Source: Paraburkholderia eburnea
Lineage (GTDB): Bacteria; Pseudomonadota; Gammaproteobacteria; Burkholderiales; Burkholderiaceae
Reading direction: 5' to 3'
Assembly (NCBI RefSeq): GCF_002917095.1
Contig: NZ_PQGA01000002.1
Coordinates: 434,001 to 498,000, forward strand
Length of the DNA stretch: 64,000 nucleotides
How positions within the stretch are numbered: the first letter of the stretch is position 1; each line of letters starts with the position of its first letter. Under the pieces are notes generated by a model. The model made no database searches. It was not told the DNA's origin and saw nothing but the letters and a program-made list of their open reading frames with translations. Of the stretch, positions 1 through 7,998 are shown piece by piece. The translations under genes and the position numbers were made by a program.

Positions 1-472
1 GTGATCGGCAAGCCACTCGTTTGACAATGTGCTTGCCGTCGATACGTTGTCTTACAACGTCGCGTAGTGTAGTGATCCGATGAAGAGACATCCCACCTGG
101 TAGATGCCCTGACAATTTTTCAGGATAACTGACTAAAAGGGACGAAATCCGCGTACTGGAGCAGTTGAATACGGGTTAATCGATCGGACGATCGCGAGTC
201 AAATATTGTCGGATATCAATGCGGGCACGCTATGAGAACGAAAAATCCCGCTGCGATATTGATGCCGAGCAATGAGCATTCACTTCGACGCGCCTGCTCT
301 TGCGCTGACAACGCCGGTCATGAATCGGCACAGACAAGTCGGAAGCCGCATGCGTCTTTATTTGACGGCGCGCAAATTCAGGAAAACGGCCCGTCGCGCT
401 GAAGGGACGCGCGACGGGTCAAAACGGCGCCGCGCAGGGGCGTCGCCGTCCGAGGGAGGGCGGTGCGCCCGC
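1..472. other. gene-free left edge with a small palindrome
   Basis: I see no convincing gene here. The only notable items are a perfect 7-bp inverted repeat at 44-60 (ACGTTGT, 3-nt gap, ACAACGT) that looks like a regulator site, and a terminator hairpin at 383-424. A few codons open at base 1 could be the tail or the head of a gene lying to the left, but the edge is too short to decide. Confidence 0.4.
383..424 (-). terminator. Terminator of the leftward catabolic cluster
   Basis: Perfect 10-bp stem (390-399 CCCGTCGCGC against 409-418 GCGCGACGGG) with a 9-nt loop. Read on the minus strand it is followed by a short T run (383-386). It lies about 50 bp beyond the stop of the YciI-like gene, so it probably ends the leftward transcript. 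Confidence 0.6.
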
Positions 473-769
473 TCAGAGATAGCAGGCGCCGTCGACGTAG
501 GCCTTGCGCCAGCGAACGATGCTCACGCGTTCGAACAGGCCCGCGTGCGAGAACGGGTCCTGCGCGATAAAGGCTTCGGCTTGCTCGCGGGTCTCGACGT
601 CGACGATGTAGATGCCGCCGCCCGCGCTCGATCCGTCATCGTTGAGCTTGGCGCCGCAGGCGAGCAGCAGCGCCTTGTGCTGCGCGAGAAAATCCAGATG
701 CGCGTCGCGTTCTCGTGCGCGCACATGGGCGTGGTCGGGCTTGTCGAATGTCTCGATCAGAAACGGCAT
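473..769 (-). CDS. YciI-like family protein
   Basis: 98-residue protein of the YciI family, a small ferredoxin-like alpha+beta fold often seen as an accessory protein in aromatic or dehalogenation pathways. Family features visible are the N-terminal beta strand with an FDKPDH segment, the LDFLAQHKALLLACGA helix, the GGGIYIVDVE strand and a C-terminal DPFSHAGLFERV segment. The start is ATG with GGAGC about 6 bp upstream. It is the last gene of the leftward cluster, 28 bp after the muconolactone-isomerase-like gene, which has a related small dimeric fold. The family is secure. The substrate is unknown; an isomerase or decarboxylase role is only a guess. Confidence 0.82.
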   Translation of the reverse strand: MPFLIETFDKPDHAHVRARERDAHLDFLAQHKALLLACGAKLNDDGSSAGGGIYIVDVETREQAEAFIAQDPFSHAGLFERVSIVRWRKAYVDGACYL

Positions 770-797
770 GGCTTGCTCCGCGCAGCGTAGGTTCGGT

Positions 798-1082
798 TCA
801 GTTCGGCGCGATCGCGGAAGGATGCTGCGCCAGCGGCGTCACGCTGATCTTCATGAACGGAAACAGCGGCAGCGCTGACAGCAGCGTGTGCAGTTCGTCG
901 TTCGATTCCACGTCGAACACGCTGTAATTCGCGTATTCGCCCGCGACGCGCCACAGATGACGCCATTTGCCTTCGTGCTGGAGCCGCTGCGAAAAGGCCT
1001 TTTCCTCGGCCTTGAGTTTATCGGCGTATGCGGCGTCGGTGCCGTGCGGAATCTGCACCTGCATGTGCACGAGATATAGCAT
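798..1082 (-). CDS. Muconolactone delta-isomerase-like protein
   Basis: 94 residues, matching the length and pattern of CatC-type muconolactone isomerases: an MLYLVHMQVQIP strand, an ADKLKAEEKAFSQRLQHEGKWRHLWRV-type helix and strand, then a serine/aspartate-rich ELHTLLSALPLFPFM segment. Classical CatC acts in the ortho-cleavage beta-ketoadipate pathway. No catA or catB is present here, so this is probably a paralogue recruited to another pathway. The start ATG has GGAGATT upstream. It lies 37 bp after the permease gene and 28 bp before the YciI-like gene, in one transcription unit. Confidence 0.8.
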   Translation of the reverse strand: MLYLVHMQVQIPHGTDAAYADKLKAEEKAFSQRLQHEGKWRHLWRVAGEYANYSVFDVESNDELHTLLSALPLFPFMKISVTPLAQHPSAIAPN

Positions 1083-1119
1083 GGTTAATCTCCGATGATT
1101 GCTGATTTCAGAAAGGCGC

Positions 1120-2445
1120 TCAACCCCACGCGAGAATCGCGACCGAATAGACGATGCCGATCCAGAACATCATGATGACCGTATAGCCCATGATGTCCTT
1201 GAGTTTGAGCTTCGAAAGCGCGAGCGCAGGCAAAATCCAGAACGGCTGGATCAGATCGTTCCATGCGTTGCCGAGCATCACCGCCGTCGACGTATGGCCC
1301 ACCGATGCGCCGATCGTCTTCGCCGCTTCGATCATGAACGGCCCCTGGATGACCCAGTGGCCGCCGCCCGAAGGCGCGAAGAAGTTAATGACGAACGAGC
1401 TGATCAAACCCCAGAACGGCAGCGTCGCGGGCGTCGCCACTTTTACGAAAGCCTCGGAAAACGTATTGACGAGACCCGACGACGCCATGATCGCCATGAT
1501 GCCCGCGTAGAACGGGTATTGAAGGATGATGCCGCTGATCGTGCGAATGCCTTCGTTGAGCTTCTCAACATAGCGGATCGGCGTGCCGAGCAGCAGGATG
1601 CCGAGAAAGAGAATAAAGAAGTTGATGAGGTTCAGGTCGATCGAGCCGCCCTGCACGAAATGCAGCGCCACATAGCCCATGCCGATCGCGCCGATCACAT
1701 AGCTCAGCACGCGGCTGTTGTTCAGGCGATTGGCGAGCGTCTTGCCATCGTCGATATCGAGAGCGGGTGCGGCCTTGGGGGCTTCTTCCAGCGCGCGGTC
1801 GATTTCCTTCACGGGCTGGCCCGCCTTCGGATGTAGCCACGCATTGAGCAGCGGCAGCGTAACGATGGTAACGAGGCTCGTGATGAGCATCGTGGGGGAG
1901 AAAATCGTTTCGGAGAGCGGAATAACGCCCATCTGCGCTTCGAGCGGATGACCCTTGGTCGAGATCAGCACGGGAATGCTCGCCGACAACCCGAGCCCAT
2001 AGAGCGTGAAGCCGCTATACGCCGACGCGATGATGAGCGGGTAGTGCACGCCCTTGACGCGCAGCGCGAGCTTGCGCGCGACGATGCCGCCCACCACGAG
2101 GCCGAAGCCCCAGTTCAGATAGCTGCCGACGCCGCCCACCAGCGTGGCGACAATGATGGCCATGCGCGGCGAGTCGACGTGCGAGACGAGGCGGTTGAGA
2201 AAGCGGTCGGTGAGCGGCGCGGTGGCGAGCACATAGCCCATGGCGAGAATCACGGCCATCTGCGTCGTGAACGCGAGCAGCGCCCAGAAGCCCTTGCCCC
2301 AGCTCGTGGTGAGCGCGGTGATGCTCTGGCCTTGCACGATGACGGCCAGCGCCATGGTGAGCAGGGTGAGGCCGATCGCGAAGACGAAGGGATCGGGCAG
2401 ATACCGGCGCATCAGCTCGGTAAAGAAGGCAGTGACTCGCTGCAT
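1120..2445 (-). CDS. atoE: Short-chain fatty acid permease, AtoE family
   Basis: About 441 residues, the usual AtoE/TIGR00366 length, with many hydrophobic helices and the family signatures YLPDPFVFAIGLT near the N-terminus and FFAPSGGGHWVIQGP in the C-terminal third. Members import short-chain acids such as acetoacetate or butyrate across the inner membrane. I start it at the ATG at 2445 (GAAAGAGAC upstream). The upstream in-frame extension is arginine-rich and does not resemble the family. It sits between the hydroxyacyl-CoA dehydrogenase and the isomerase-like gene, which suggests that the cluster handles a short carboxylic acid. Confidence 0.88.
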   Translation of the reverse strand: MQRVTAFFTELMRRYLPDPFVFAIGLTLLTMALAVIVQGQSITALTTSWGKGFWALLAFTTQMAVILAMGYVLATAPLTDRFLNRLVSHVDSPRMAIIVATLVGGVGSYLNWGFGLVVGGIVARKLALRVKGVHYPLIIASAYSGFTLYGLGLSASIPVLISTKGHPLEAQMGVIPLSETIFSPTMLITSLVTIVTLPLLNAWLHPKAGQPVKEIDRALEEAPKAAPALDIDDGKTLANRLNNSRVLSYVIGAIGMGYVALHFVQGGSIDLNLINFFILFLGILLLGTPIRYVEKLNEGIRTISGIILQYPFYAGIMAIMASSGLVNTFSEAFVKVATPATLPFWGLISSFVINFFAPSGGGHWVIQGPFMIEAAKTIGASVGHTSTAVMLGNAWNDLIQPFWILPALALSKLKLKDIMGYTVIMMFWIGIVYSVAILAWG

Positions 2446-2533
2446 GGTGGTGTCTCTTTCTGGTCTTGATAATTCTTGGGTCTCTCTCGCATCGCGGCGA
2501 GCGGGTGTGACGTGCGTGCGATGTGTGCGCGCT

Positions 2534-3493
2534 TCAGTCGTCCGTGCGTGCGGCGCTTCTGCGGTGCCGCGCGAGTTGCATGAGTTGGCGGTCGCGCCAG
2601 GCCACACGCGTGTCCCAACGGTCGAGCGGCAACGCCGCGCGCCGCGCGGCTTCCACTTGCGCGACCAGTTCGGGCGTCCATGGGTCGTGCTGGCCGCGCT
2701 CGGCGCCCATGCGTTCGTACGATGGCCCCATCTTCTGCGCATGCGAGGCGATGCCGCCGCGTGTGTTCAGATCGACGGTCTCGAACGGGCCGATCACCGA
2801 CCAGCGCGGCGCGAGGCCTTCGCGCATCACGGTGTCGATATCGTCCACGGAGGCCACGCCGTCGCGCACGAGACAATAGGCCTCGCGCAGCACGGCGCCT
2901 TGCAGGCGGTTGAAAATGAAGCCGGCGACTTCCTTCTTCACGCGCACCGGCATGAGGCCCGCCTCGCCATAAAGCGCGATGGCGCGCGTGGTCGCGGCGG
3001 CGGATGTGAAGGGCGCGGGCACGATCTCGACCACGGGCACCAGATAGGGCGGGTTGCCCGGATGCGCAATGAGGCAGCGCGCGTGTCCGGGCAGGCTTTC
3101 GTCGACGAATTCCGATGCGGCGAGAAATGACGATGCGCTCGCGAGGATCGCCTGAGGCGGCGCCCATTTATCCAGTTGTGCGAACAGTTCGCGTTTGAGA
3201 TCGGCGCGCTCGGGGGCGCATTCCTGCACGAGATCGGCATCCTTGGCTGCCGCTTCGAGCGTATCGACGATTTCCACCCGCGCCGCGATTTGCGCGGCGC
3301 TTTCGTCGATCAGCGCGAAACGCGTGAGATCGTCGAGCCGTTGTGCGATTTCGCCAGGCGCGGCGGCACGCCGTTGCGCATCGGGATCGAACAGGCGCAC
3401 GCGCCAGCCCGCGCGCGCGAACACGATCGCGAAGGCTACGCCGATGCTGCCCGCCCCGACAATGCCCGCACGCCGCAATTCGGTGGGTGCCAT
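2534..3493 (-). CDS. 3-hydroxyacyl-CoA dehydrogenase family protein (lambda-crystallin/gulonate dehydrogenase type)
   Basis: 319 residues. The N-terminal Rossmann fold carries GIVGAGSIGVAFAIVFARAG. The catalytic region has an AHPGNPPYLVPVVEIVPAP segment, the lambda-crystallin/L-gulonate 3-dehydrogenase variant of the HPxNPP signature, followed by KKEVAGFIFNRLQGAVLREA. The enzyme should oxidise a beta-hydroxy acid or its CoA ester with NAD. The start ATG has AGGAG upstream, placed inside the end of the SDR gene only 2 bp away, so the two are translationally linked. The exact substrate cannot be read. Hydroxybutyryl-CoA, carnitine-like or gulonate-like acids are all possible. Confidence 0.88.
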   Translation of the reverse strand: MAPTELRRAGIVGAGSIGVAFAIVFARAGWRVRLFDPDAQRRAAAPGEIAQRLDDLTRFALIDESAAQIAARVEIVDTLEAAAKDADLVQECAPERADLKRELFAQLDKWAPPQAILASASSFLAASEFVDESLPGHARCLIAHPGNPPYLVPVVEIVPAPFTSAAATTRAIALYGEAGLMPVRVKKEVAGFIFNRLQGAVLREAYCLVRDGVASVDDIDTVMREGLAPRWSVIGPFETVDLNTRGGIASHAQKMGPSYERMGAERGQHDPWTPELVAQVEAARRAALPLDRWDTRVAWRDRQLMQLARHRRSAARTDD

Positions 3494-3495
3494 GA

Positions 3496-4197
3496 TCAGA
3501 CTCCTGCGACGCCGACCGTCATGCCGCCGCACACATAGAGCACCTGACCCGTGACGAAGCCGCTGCGCGCATCGAGCAGATACGAGGCCGCATGCGAGAT
3601 ATCGTCGGGCGTGCCCACGCGCTTGACCGGCACGGCGTCGATGATGGCCTGGGTGCGCGGCGCGCCGGGCGGGTTGGCGCGGTCGAACAGCTCGGTACGG
3701 ATCGGGCCGGGGCCGATGGCGTTCGCGGTGATGCCGTGCACGCCCAGTTCCAGGGCCCACACGCGCGTCATGCCGATCAGCGCGGCTTTGGTGGCCGAGT
3801 ACGCGGTGCGCAGTTCCTTGCCGAGCGCCGCGCGCGACGACATATTGACGATGCGCCCGAAGCCCGCCGCCTTCATGCCCGGCAGCAGCGCCTGCATGCA
3901 CTGCTGCGCGCAGCGCACGTTGAGCGCCCACGCGAGTTCGAGTTCTTCGAGCGTCTGGTGTTCGGCATCGTTCGGCACCACGATGCCCACGTTGTTGACG
4001 AGGCGCGTGATCGGGCCGCCCGCGAGCGCGCGTTCGAGCGCGGCGGCGGTCGCCTGCGTGTCGGCGAGATCGGCGAGGATGCCGTCGCCCACGCGGTCGA
4101 TCACGACCGCTTCGTAACCGTCCGCCTCGCAGCGTGCGGCGCACGCGGCGCCGATGCCGGCGGCGCCGCCGGTAATCAAAACTCGTTCTTTAGCCAT
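3496..4197 (-). CDS. SDR family oxidoreductase
   Basis: 233-residue classical short-chain dehydrogenase. It has the TGGAAGIG nucleotide-binding motif at the N-terminus, an NNVG motif replacing the usual NNAG, the catalytic serine in NMSSRAALG, and a YSATKAAL Tyr/Lys active site. The C-terminal VTGQVLYVCGGM matches the usual SDR dimer tail. It probably oxidises or reduces an alcohol/ketone intermediate of the cluster. The next gene starts 2 bp beyond its stop. The substrate is unknown. Confidence 0.88.
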   Translation of the reverse strand: MAKERVLITGGAAGIGAACAARCEADGYEAVVIDRVGDGILADLADTQATAAALERALAGGPITRLVNNVGIVVPNDAEHQTLEELELAWALNVRCAQQCMQALLPGMKAAGFGRIVNMSSRAALGKELRTAYSATKAALIGMTRVWALELGVHGITANAIGPGPIRTELFDRANPPGAPRTQAIIDAVPVKRVGTPDDISHAASYLLDARSGFVTGQVLYVCGGMTVGVAGV

Positions 4198-4308
4198 GTC
4201 GAAGATACGGATCGCAGTTGCTGATGGAGCTGCCGGTCTGTTGCCGGATCGGCAGGATTGCTTATCGAATTCGAACCATGTCGGGGTCGAATAACGCGCG
4301 AAATTACG

Positions 4309-5361
4309 TCAAACCGTGGCGACCGGTGTGACCGGCGAGCCCATCGCGCCGGGCAGGCGCAGCGGCGGGGCGGTCAGCATGAAGCGCGAACGCCCATGCT
4401 CGCGCAGCCAGACGGCCAGATCGCGCAGATACCAAAGCTCGCCGAGCGGCAGCCCCAGCTTGAACAGGCAGTGATGATGCAGTGGCATCAGCGGATATTC
4501 GCCCGGCGTCGCCGGCTCGCGCGCGGGATAGCGCTCGACCGCATAGTTGTCGGCCGCCAGCGCGGCGATGCCGGAATCGCTGATCCATTGCAGCAGCCGG
4601 TCGTCGCGGCCATCGAGCGCGCCGCAATGGCTCGCGAGCGCCGCCTCGTCCGGCTGTTTGTTCATCTCCAGCACCATCTCGGCGAAACCGGTGCGCAGCA
4701 ACAGCATGTCGCCGCGTTCGACTTCCACCTTGTCCGCTGCCACCACGCGCATCAGGTCGTCGTAGCCGATCGTGCGGAATTCACGCCCGAAATGCGCCGC
4801 GAAATCGATCAGCACGCCGCGGCCCTGCATGCCCTTGACGGCGAGATTCTCGATGCCGAGCACGTCCGCGTGGCTGTGCTCGCCGCCGCACGCATGTGGC
4901 GCGAAGCCGTTTTCCGCGCGATATTCCATGGGGCCGACGATGTCGCGGTTGGCGCGATAGCCGTTGTAGTAGACGCTTTCGGCCATGCCGTCGCCATCGG
5001 CGTCGAAACGCGCGCCCACGTGCGCGAGCGCATCCCATTGCGTCGAATACTGGAGCGAGAGCAGCACCTGGTCGTCGCTCACGATGTCGGTGGCCAGCGG
5101 CTCGTTGCGCGCGAACGGGAAATTCACATAAGGCAGGCCGTCGCGAAACGTCGGCCGCAGCACCGGCGGATGGCGGCGCACATTGAGCTTGCTCTCCCCC
5201 GGGAAATCGAGCGGCAGCGAGAGCGTGAAGCTCAGCCCCGCGCGGATTTCCTGCGCGCCCTTGAGGACCTGCTCGGCACCGATCAGATTGGGGCGGCCCA
5301 GCTGATCATCGGGTCCGAAGTCGCCCCAGTTCGAGCCTTCCGGCCGGTTCTTCCAACGCAT
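4309..5361 (-). CDS. Cyclase family protein (metal-dependent hydrolase, PF04199 type)
   Basis: 350 residues. Recognisable are GRPNLIGAEQVLKGAQEI, the YSTQWDALAHVG metal-site region, GVLIDFAAHF, an HSHADVLG segment and GDMLLLRTGF. This family includes kynurenine formamidase KynB and isatin hydrolase, which hydrolyse cyclic or formyl amides at a Mn or Zn site. This longer form is the uncharacterised oxidoreductase-neighbour type common in proteobacteria. I chose the ATG at 5361, preceded by GGAGGA at good spacing, over a GTG five codons upstream that would overlap that SD. It lies 54 bp after the IclR gene and 111 bp before the SDR gene. Confidence 0.85.
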   Translation of the reverse strand: MRWKNRPEGSNWGDFGPDDQLGRPNLIGAEQVLKGAQEIRAGLSFTLSLPLDFPGESKLNVRRHPPVLRPTFRDGLPYVNFPFARNEPLATDIVSDDQVLLSLQYSTQWDALAHVGARFDADGDGMAESVYYNGYRANRDIVGPMEYRAENGFAPHACGGEHSHADVLGIENLAVKGMQGRGVLIDFAAHFGREFRTIGYDDLMRVVAADKVEVERGDMLLLRTGFAEMVLEMNKQPDEAALASHCGALDGRDDRLLQWISDSGIAALAADNYAVERYPAREPATPGEYPLMPLHHHCLFKLGLPLGELWYLRDLAVWLREHGRSRFMLTAPPLRLPGAMGSPVTPVATV

Positions 5362-5415
5362 GCTGTCTTCCTCCACATCTTTTTGCGGCGCGGCTTTCGC
5401 TTGCGATTGGCTAAA

Positions 5416-6159
5416 TCAAGCGGCGAGCAGCGACGGCGGTATCTGCGCGTACACGTCGAGCAGCGCCTGCACGGCTTGCGGCTCGTTGCGCAGCAGACGC
5501 GCCTTGGGCGCGCCGATGACGAGTGCAAACGCCTCGCCGTGAATCAGGAAACCGCGCGCGAGACCGGCCACGTCCTCGACGCTTTCGCCCGTCGAGCGGT
5601 GCCAGCCATCGATCACGCCTTGTTCGATCTCGCGCTCGAACTTCTCTCGCTCGAGCACGGAACCGTTGGCCGCGAGCGGCAGCGGCACGTTGTTGTCGAG
5701 GAACTTGCGGCGGCCCTTGGCGCCGAGCGCGCCCAGCAGGGCCTTGCCCGCCGCGCTCGCGATCGACATGAAGCCGCCCGGCTCGTCGCTGTAGCGGATC
5801 TTCTGACGCGACTGGATCACGTCGAGATAAACCACGCGATTGCCCGCGAGCGTCGCCAGCCCCGCCGTTTCGCCAGTCGCGTCGCGCAGGGCGCCCAGCA
5901 GCGGCTGGAACATCAGCGTGAGCGGGTCCTCGCTGCAAATGTCGCGGGCGACGTGCAGCAGGCGCTGCGTGGGGTAATAACCCGCCTTCACGCCCGGCGC
6001 GTAGAGGTAGCCCTTGGCCACCATCGTTTGCAGGAGGGCATGACAGCTCGAAAGCGGGATCTCGGTTCGACGCGCAATTTCGCTGTAGATCATCGGCTGC
6101 CGGACTTCGGCAAAGAGGTTGATTACATCGAAGACGCGTACTGCAGTTTTCACATCCAT
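5416..6159 (-). CDS. IclR family transcriptional regulator
   Basis: 247 residues: an N-terminal winged helix-turn-helix (MIYSEIARRTEIPLSSCHALLQTMVAKGYL) followed by an IclR effector domain. TPGGFMSI-like text appears as EPGGFMSIASAAGKALLGALG, the usual conserved block. As first gene of the leftward cluster it very probably controls the catabolic genes behind it and the divergent MFS gene. A perfect 7-bp palindrome lies 8 bp upstream of its start codon and another sits in the divergent intergenic region. The effector is unknown and is likely the substrate or an early intermediate. Confidence 0.9.
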   Translation of the reverse strand: MDVKTAVRVFDVINLFAEVRQPMIYSEIARRTEIPLSSCHALLQTMVAKGYLYAPGVKAGYYPTQRLLHVARDICSEDPLTLMFQPLLGALRDATGETAGLATLAGNRVVYLDVIQSRQKIRYSDEPGGFMSIASAAGKALLGALGAKGRRKFLDNNVPLPLAANGSVLEREKFEREIEQGVIDGWHRSTGESVEDVAGLARGFLIHGEAFALVIGAPKARLLRNEPQAVQALLDVYAQIPPSLLAA

Positions 6160-6166
6160 GAGAGCA

Positions 6167-6184
6167 TTATCGGCATACCGATAA
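6167..6184. promoter_or_regulatory. Candidate IclR operator, promoter-proximal
   Basis: Perfect inverted repeat TTATCGG, 4-nt gap, CCGATAA, ending 8 bp upstream of the IclR start codon. The position suits autorepression. Binding is inferred from symmetry and location only. Confidence 0.5.
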
Positions 6185-6336
6185 CTATCTGACAATACAC
6201 TTACGGGTAAACACCTAAAACGCGCGCGGCGCTGTCCCGTCTGGGCGCGGCGCGAACGCGGGTTATCCCTTAATTGACGGTATGAAACGGGCGCTTCATA
6301 TTCCGCATCTTCTGGCCGAAGTTCGATAAATGAAAG

Positions 6337-6357
6337 AATGTTCGTAATTTGAACATT
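6337..6357. promoter_or_regulatory. Candidate operator in the IclR/MFS divergent region
   Basis: Perfect inverted repeat AATGTTC, 7-nt gap, GAACATT, near the middle of the 326-bp region between the divergent IclR and MFS genes. It is a plausible activator or repressor site for the MFS gene. Its sequence differs from the TTATCGG palindrome, so two proteins may act here. Confidence 0.5.
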
Positions 6358-6432
6358 GCAGAATACTTTCGGGCGACGCACGAATCTCAGCCGTTAGCGG
6401 CGAGTTTCGTATCGGAAAGACGGTCGGATTCC

Positions 6433-6456
6433 CCGTGTTTCGGATGGGAAACACGG
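6433..6456 (+). other. Leader hairpin before the MFS gene
   Basis: Perfect 9-bp stem, CCGTGTTTC with GAAACACGG around a 6-nt loop. It ends about 17 bp before the SD that precedes the TTG start of the MFS gene. It covers an alternative upstream GTG, which argues against that start and for a non-coding leader. Confidence 0.45.
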
Positions 6457-6485
6457 CGGTCGAAAACGAAATCTGGAGACGTACC

Positions 6486-7808
6486 TTGGCAGCTTCCTCA
6501 CTCGACACCCAGCATCGCCAGGCCCGCAAGGCCGGCATCGCCTCGTTCGTCGGTACGACGATCGAGTGGTACGACTTTTACGCGTACAGCACGGCGGCGG
6601 CGCTCGTGCTCGGCAAGCTGTTTTTCCCCTCGACCAATGCGGTGGTGGGCACGCTCGCGGCGTTCGCCTCGTTCTGGGTGGGCTTTCTGGCGCGCCCGAT
6701 CGGCGGCATCGTGTTCGGCCATCTTGGCGACAAGGTGGGCCGCAAGAAGACGCTGATCATCACGCTCATGCTGATGGGTTGCTGCACCACGGCCATGGGC
6801 CTGCTGCCGACTTACGGGCAGGTGGGTGTGCTCGCGCCGGTGCTGCTGATTCTGCTGCGCCTGCTGCAAGGGATCGCGATGGGCGGCGAGTGGGGCGGCG
6901 CGGTGGTGCTCTCGTCGGAGCACGCACCCAAGGGCAAGGAGATTTTCTATTCGGCGTTCGCGCAGCAGGGCTCGCCTGCGGGCAATCTGCTGGCGACGGT
7001 GGCGTTTCTCGTGATCTCGACGCTGCCCGACCACGAGTTCATGACCTGGGGCTGGCGCGTGCCGTTCCTGATGTCGGCGCTGCTCGTGATCGTGGGCATG
7101 TTTATCCGCATGAGCGTGGACGAATCGCCGGCCATGAAGGAACTGCAGGCGCAGAACAAAGTGGTGAAACTGCCGATCGGCGAGGTGCTGCGCCATCACA
7201 AGGCGCTCGTGGCGATGGGCGTGGGCGCATGCGTGATTGCGTTGTCGGCGACTTACTTCAAGACCACGTTTGCGTTGTCGTGGGCGGTGACGTCGATCGG
7301 TTTCGACCGCACGCAGTTCCTGGGCGTGATTACGTTCGCCATCGTCGTGCAATTGATCGTTCAGCCGTTCGGCGCGGTGCTGGCCACGAAGCTCGATCTG
7401 CGCAAGGCCATCATCTACATGCTGGTGCCTGAAATCGTGGCGCTGCCGATCATGTTCTCGCTGATCGCGACGGGCTCGACGAAGCTCGCGATGTTCGGCA
7501 TGGCGCTCGCGTCGATTCCGCATTCGCTTTACTACGCGGCGATGGCGGGTATGCTCGCGAAGGCGTTTCCGGCGCAGGTGCGCTATACGGGCATCTCGCT
7601 CGCGTATCAGATCTGCGGGATGGTGTTCGCGGGCACGACGCCGATTCTCGGCCAGTTTTTGCTGGGCGCGACGGGCAGCATCGTGTCGGTGGTGGCGCTG
7701 GGCATCGTGCACGTATTGATTACGCTGGTCTGCGCGCTGATGCTGGTGTCGCGCATGCAGGGCGACGCGGTTGCGAGCGAAGCGGGCGTGGTGACGGCGC
7801 GCACTTGA
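6486..7808 (+). CDS. MFS transporter, metabolite:H+ symporter (MHS) family
   Basis: About 440 residues with 12 predicted helices. Family markers are GTTIEWYDFYAY at the start of helix 1, RPIGGIVFGHLGDKVGRKK in loop 2-3 and LLRLLQGIAMGGEWGGA, as in shikimate/alpha-ketoglutarate/proline-betaine type MHS carriers. It should import a carboxylic or zwitterionic substrate with protons. I favour the TTG start at 6486 because TCTGGAGAC lies just upstream; a GTG at 6435 would place a hairpin inside the coding region and lacks an SD. It is divergent from the IclR-led cluster and is probably its second uptake route. Confidence 0.88.
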   Translation: MAASSLDTQHRQARKAGIASFVGTTIEWYDFYAYSTAAALVLGKLFFPSTNAVVGTLAAFASFWVGFLARPIGGIVFGHLGDKVGRKKTLIITLMLMGCCTTAMGLLPTYGQVGVLAPVLLILLRLLQGIAMGGEWGGAVVLSSEHAPKGKEIFYSAFAQQGSPAGNLLATVAFLVISTLPDHEFMTWGWRVPFLMSALLVIVGMFIRMSVDESPAMKELQAQNKVVKLPIGEVLRHHKALVAMGVGACVIALSATYFKTTFALSWAVTSIGFDRTQFLGVITFAIVVQLIVQPFGAVLATKLDLRKAIIYMLVPEIVALPIMFSLIATGSTKLAMFGMALASIPHSLYYAAMAGMLAKAFPAQVRYTGISLAYQICGMVFAGTTPILGQFLLGATGSIVSVVALGIVHVLITLVCALMLVSRMQGDAVASEAGVVTART

Positions 7809-7859
7809 GGCGGGTGTTCTGACGCGTGCCTGACGGCGCGTGATGTTTAGTGTCCAGCT

Positions 7860-7903
7860 CTGCCGGGCGCAGGTTAAAACTTGCGTCCGGCAGTTTGTTT
7901 TAT
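7860..7903 (+). terminator. Rho-independent terminator after the MFS gene
   Basis: Nearly perfect 14-bp stem (7860-7873 with 7880-7893), a 6-nt TTAAAA loop, then TTTGTTTTAT. It lies 52 bp beyond the MFS stop codon. Confidence 0.85.
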
Positions 7904-7950
7904 AGGCCCCGAAAGATGGATTTACGCGTCTCTTGCTCCGCTTGCGCTTT

Positions 7951-7975
7951 TTAACGTATCATTTTGATACGTTAA
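7951..7975. promoter_or_regulatory. Palindromic operator before the DinB-like gene
   Basis: Perfect 10-bp inverted repeat TTAACGTATC / GATACGTTAA separated by 5 nt, ending 23 bp before the start codon. The AT-rich symmetric arms and the position over the likely -10 region fit a repressor site. No regulator gene is adjacent, so the cognate protein is unknown. Confidence 0.55.
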
Positions 7976-7998
7976 AGAATAGGCCATAAGGACGCGCC

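Noticed and set aside
4258..6192. 644-codon plus-strand frame opposite the cyclase and IclR genes
   Set aside because: Arginine/histidine-rich translation without family features; an antisense shadow produced by high GC in the real minus-strand genes.
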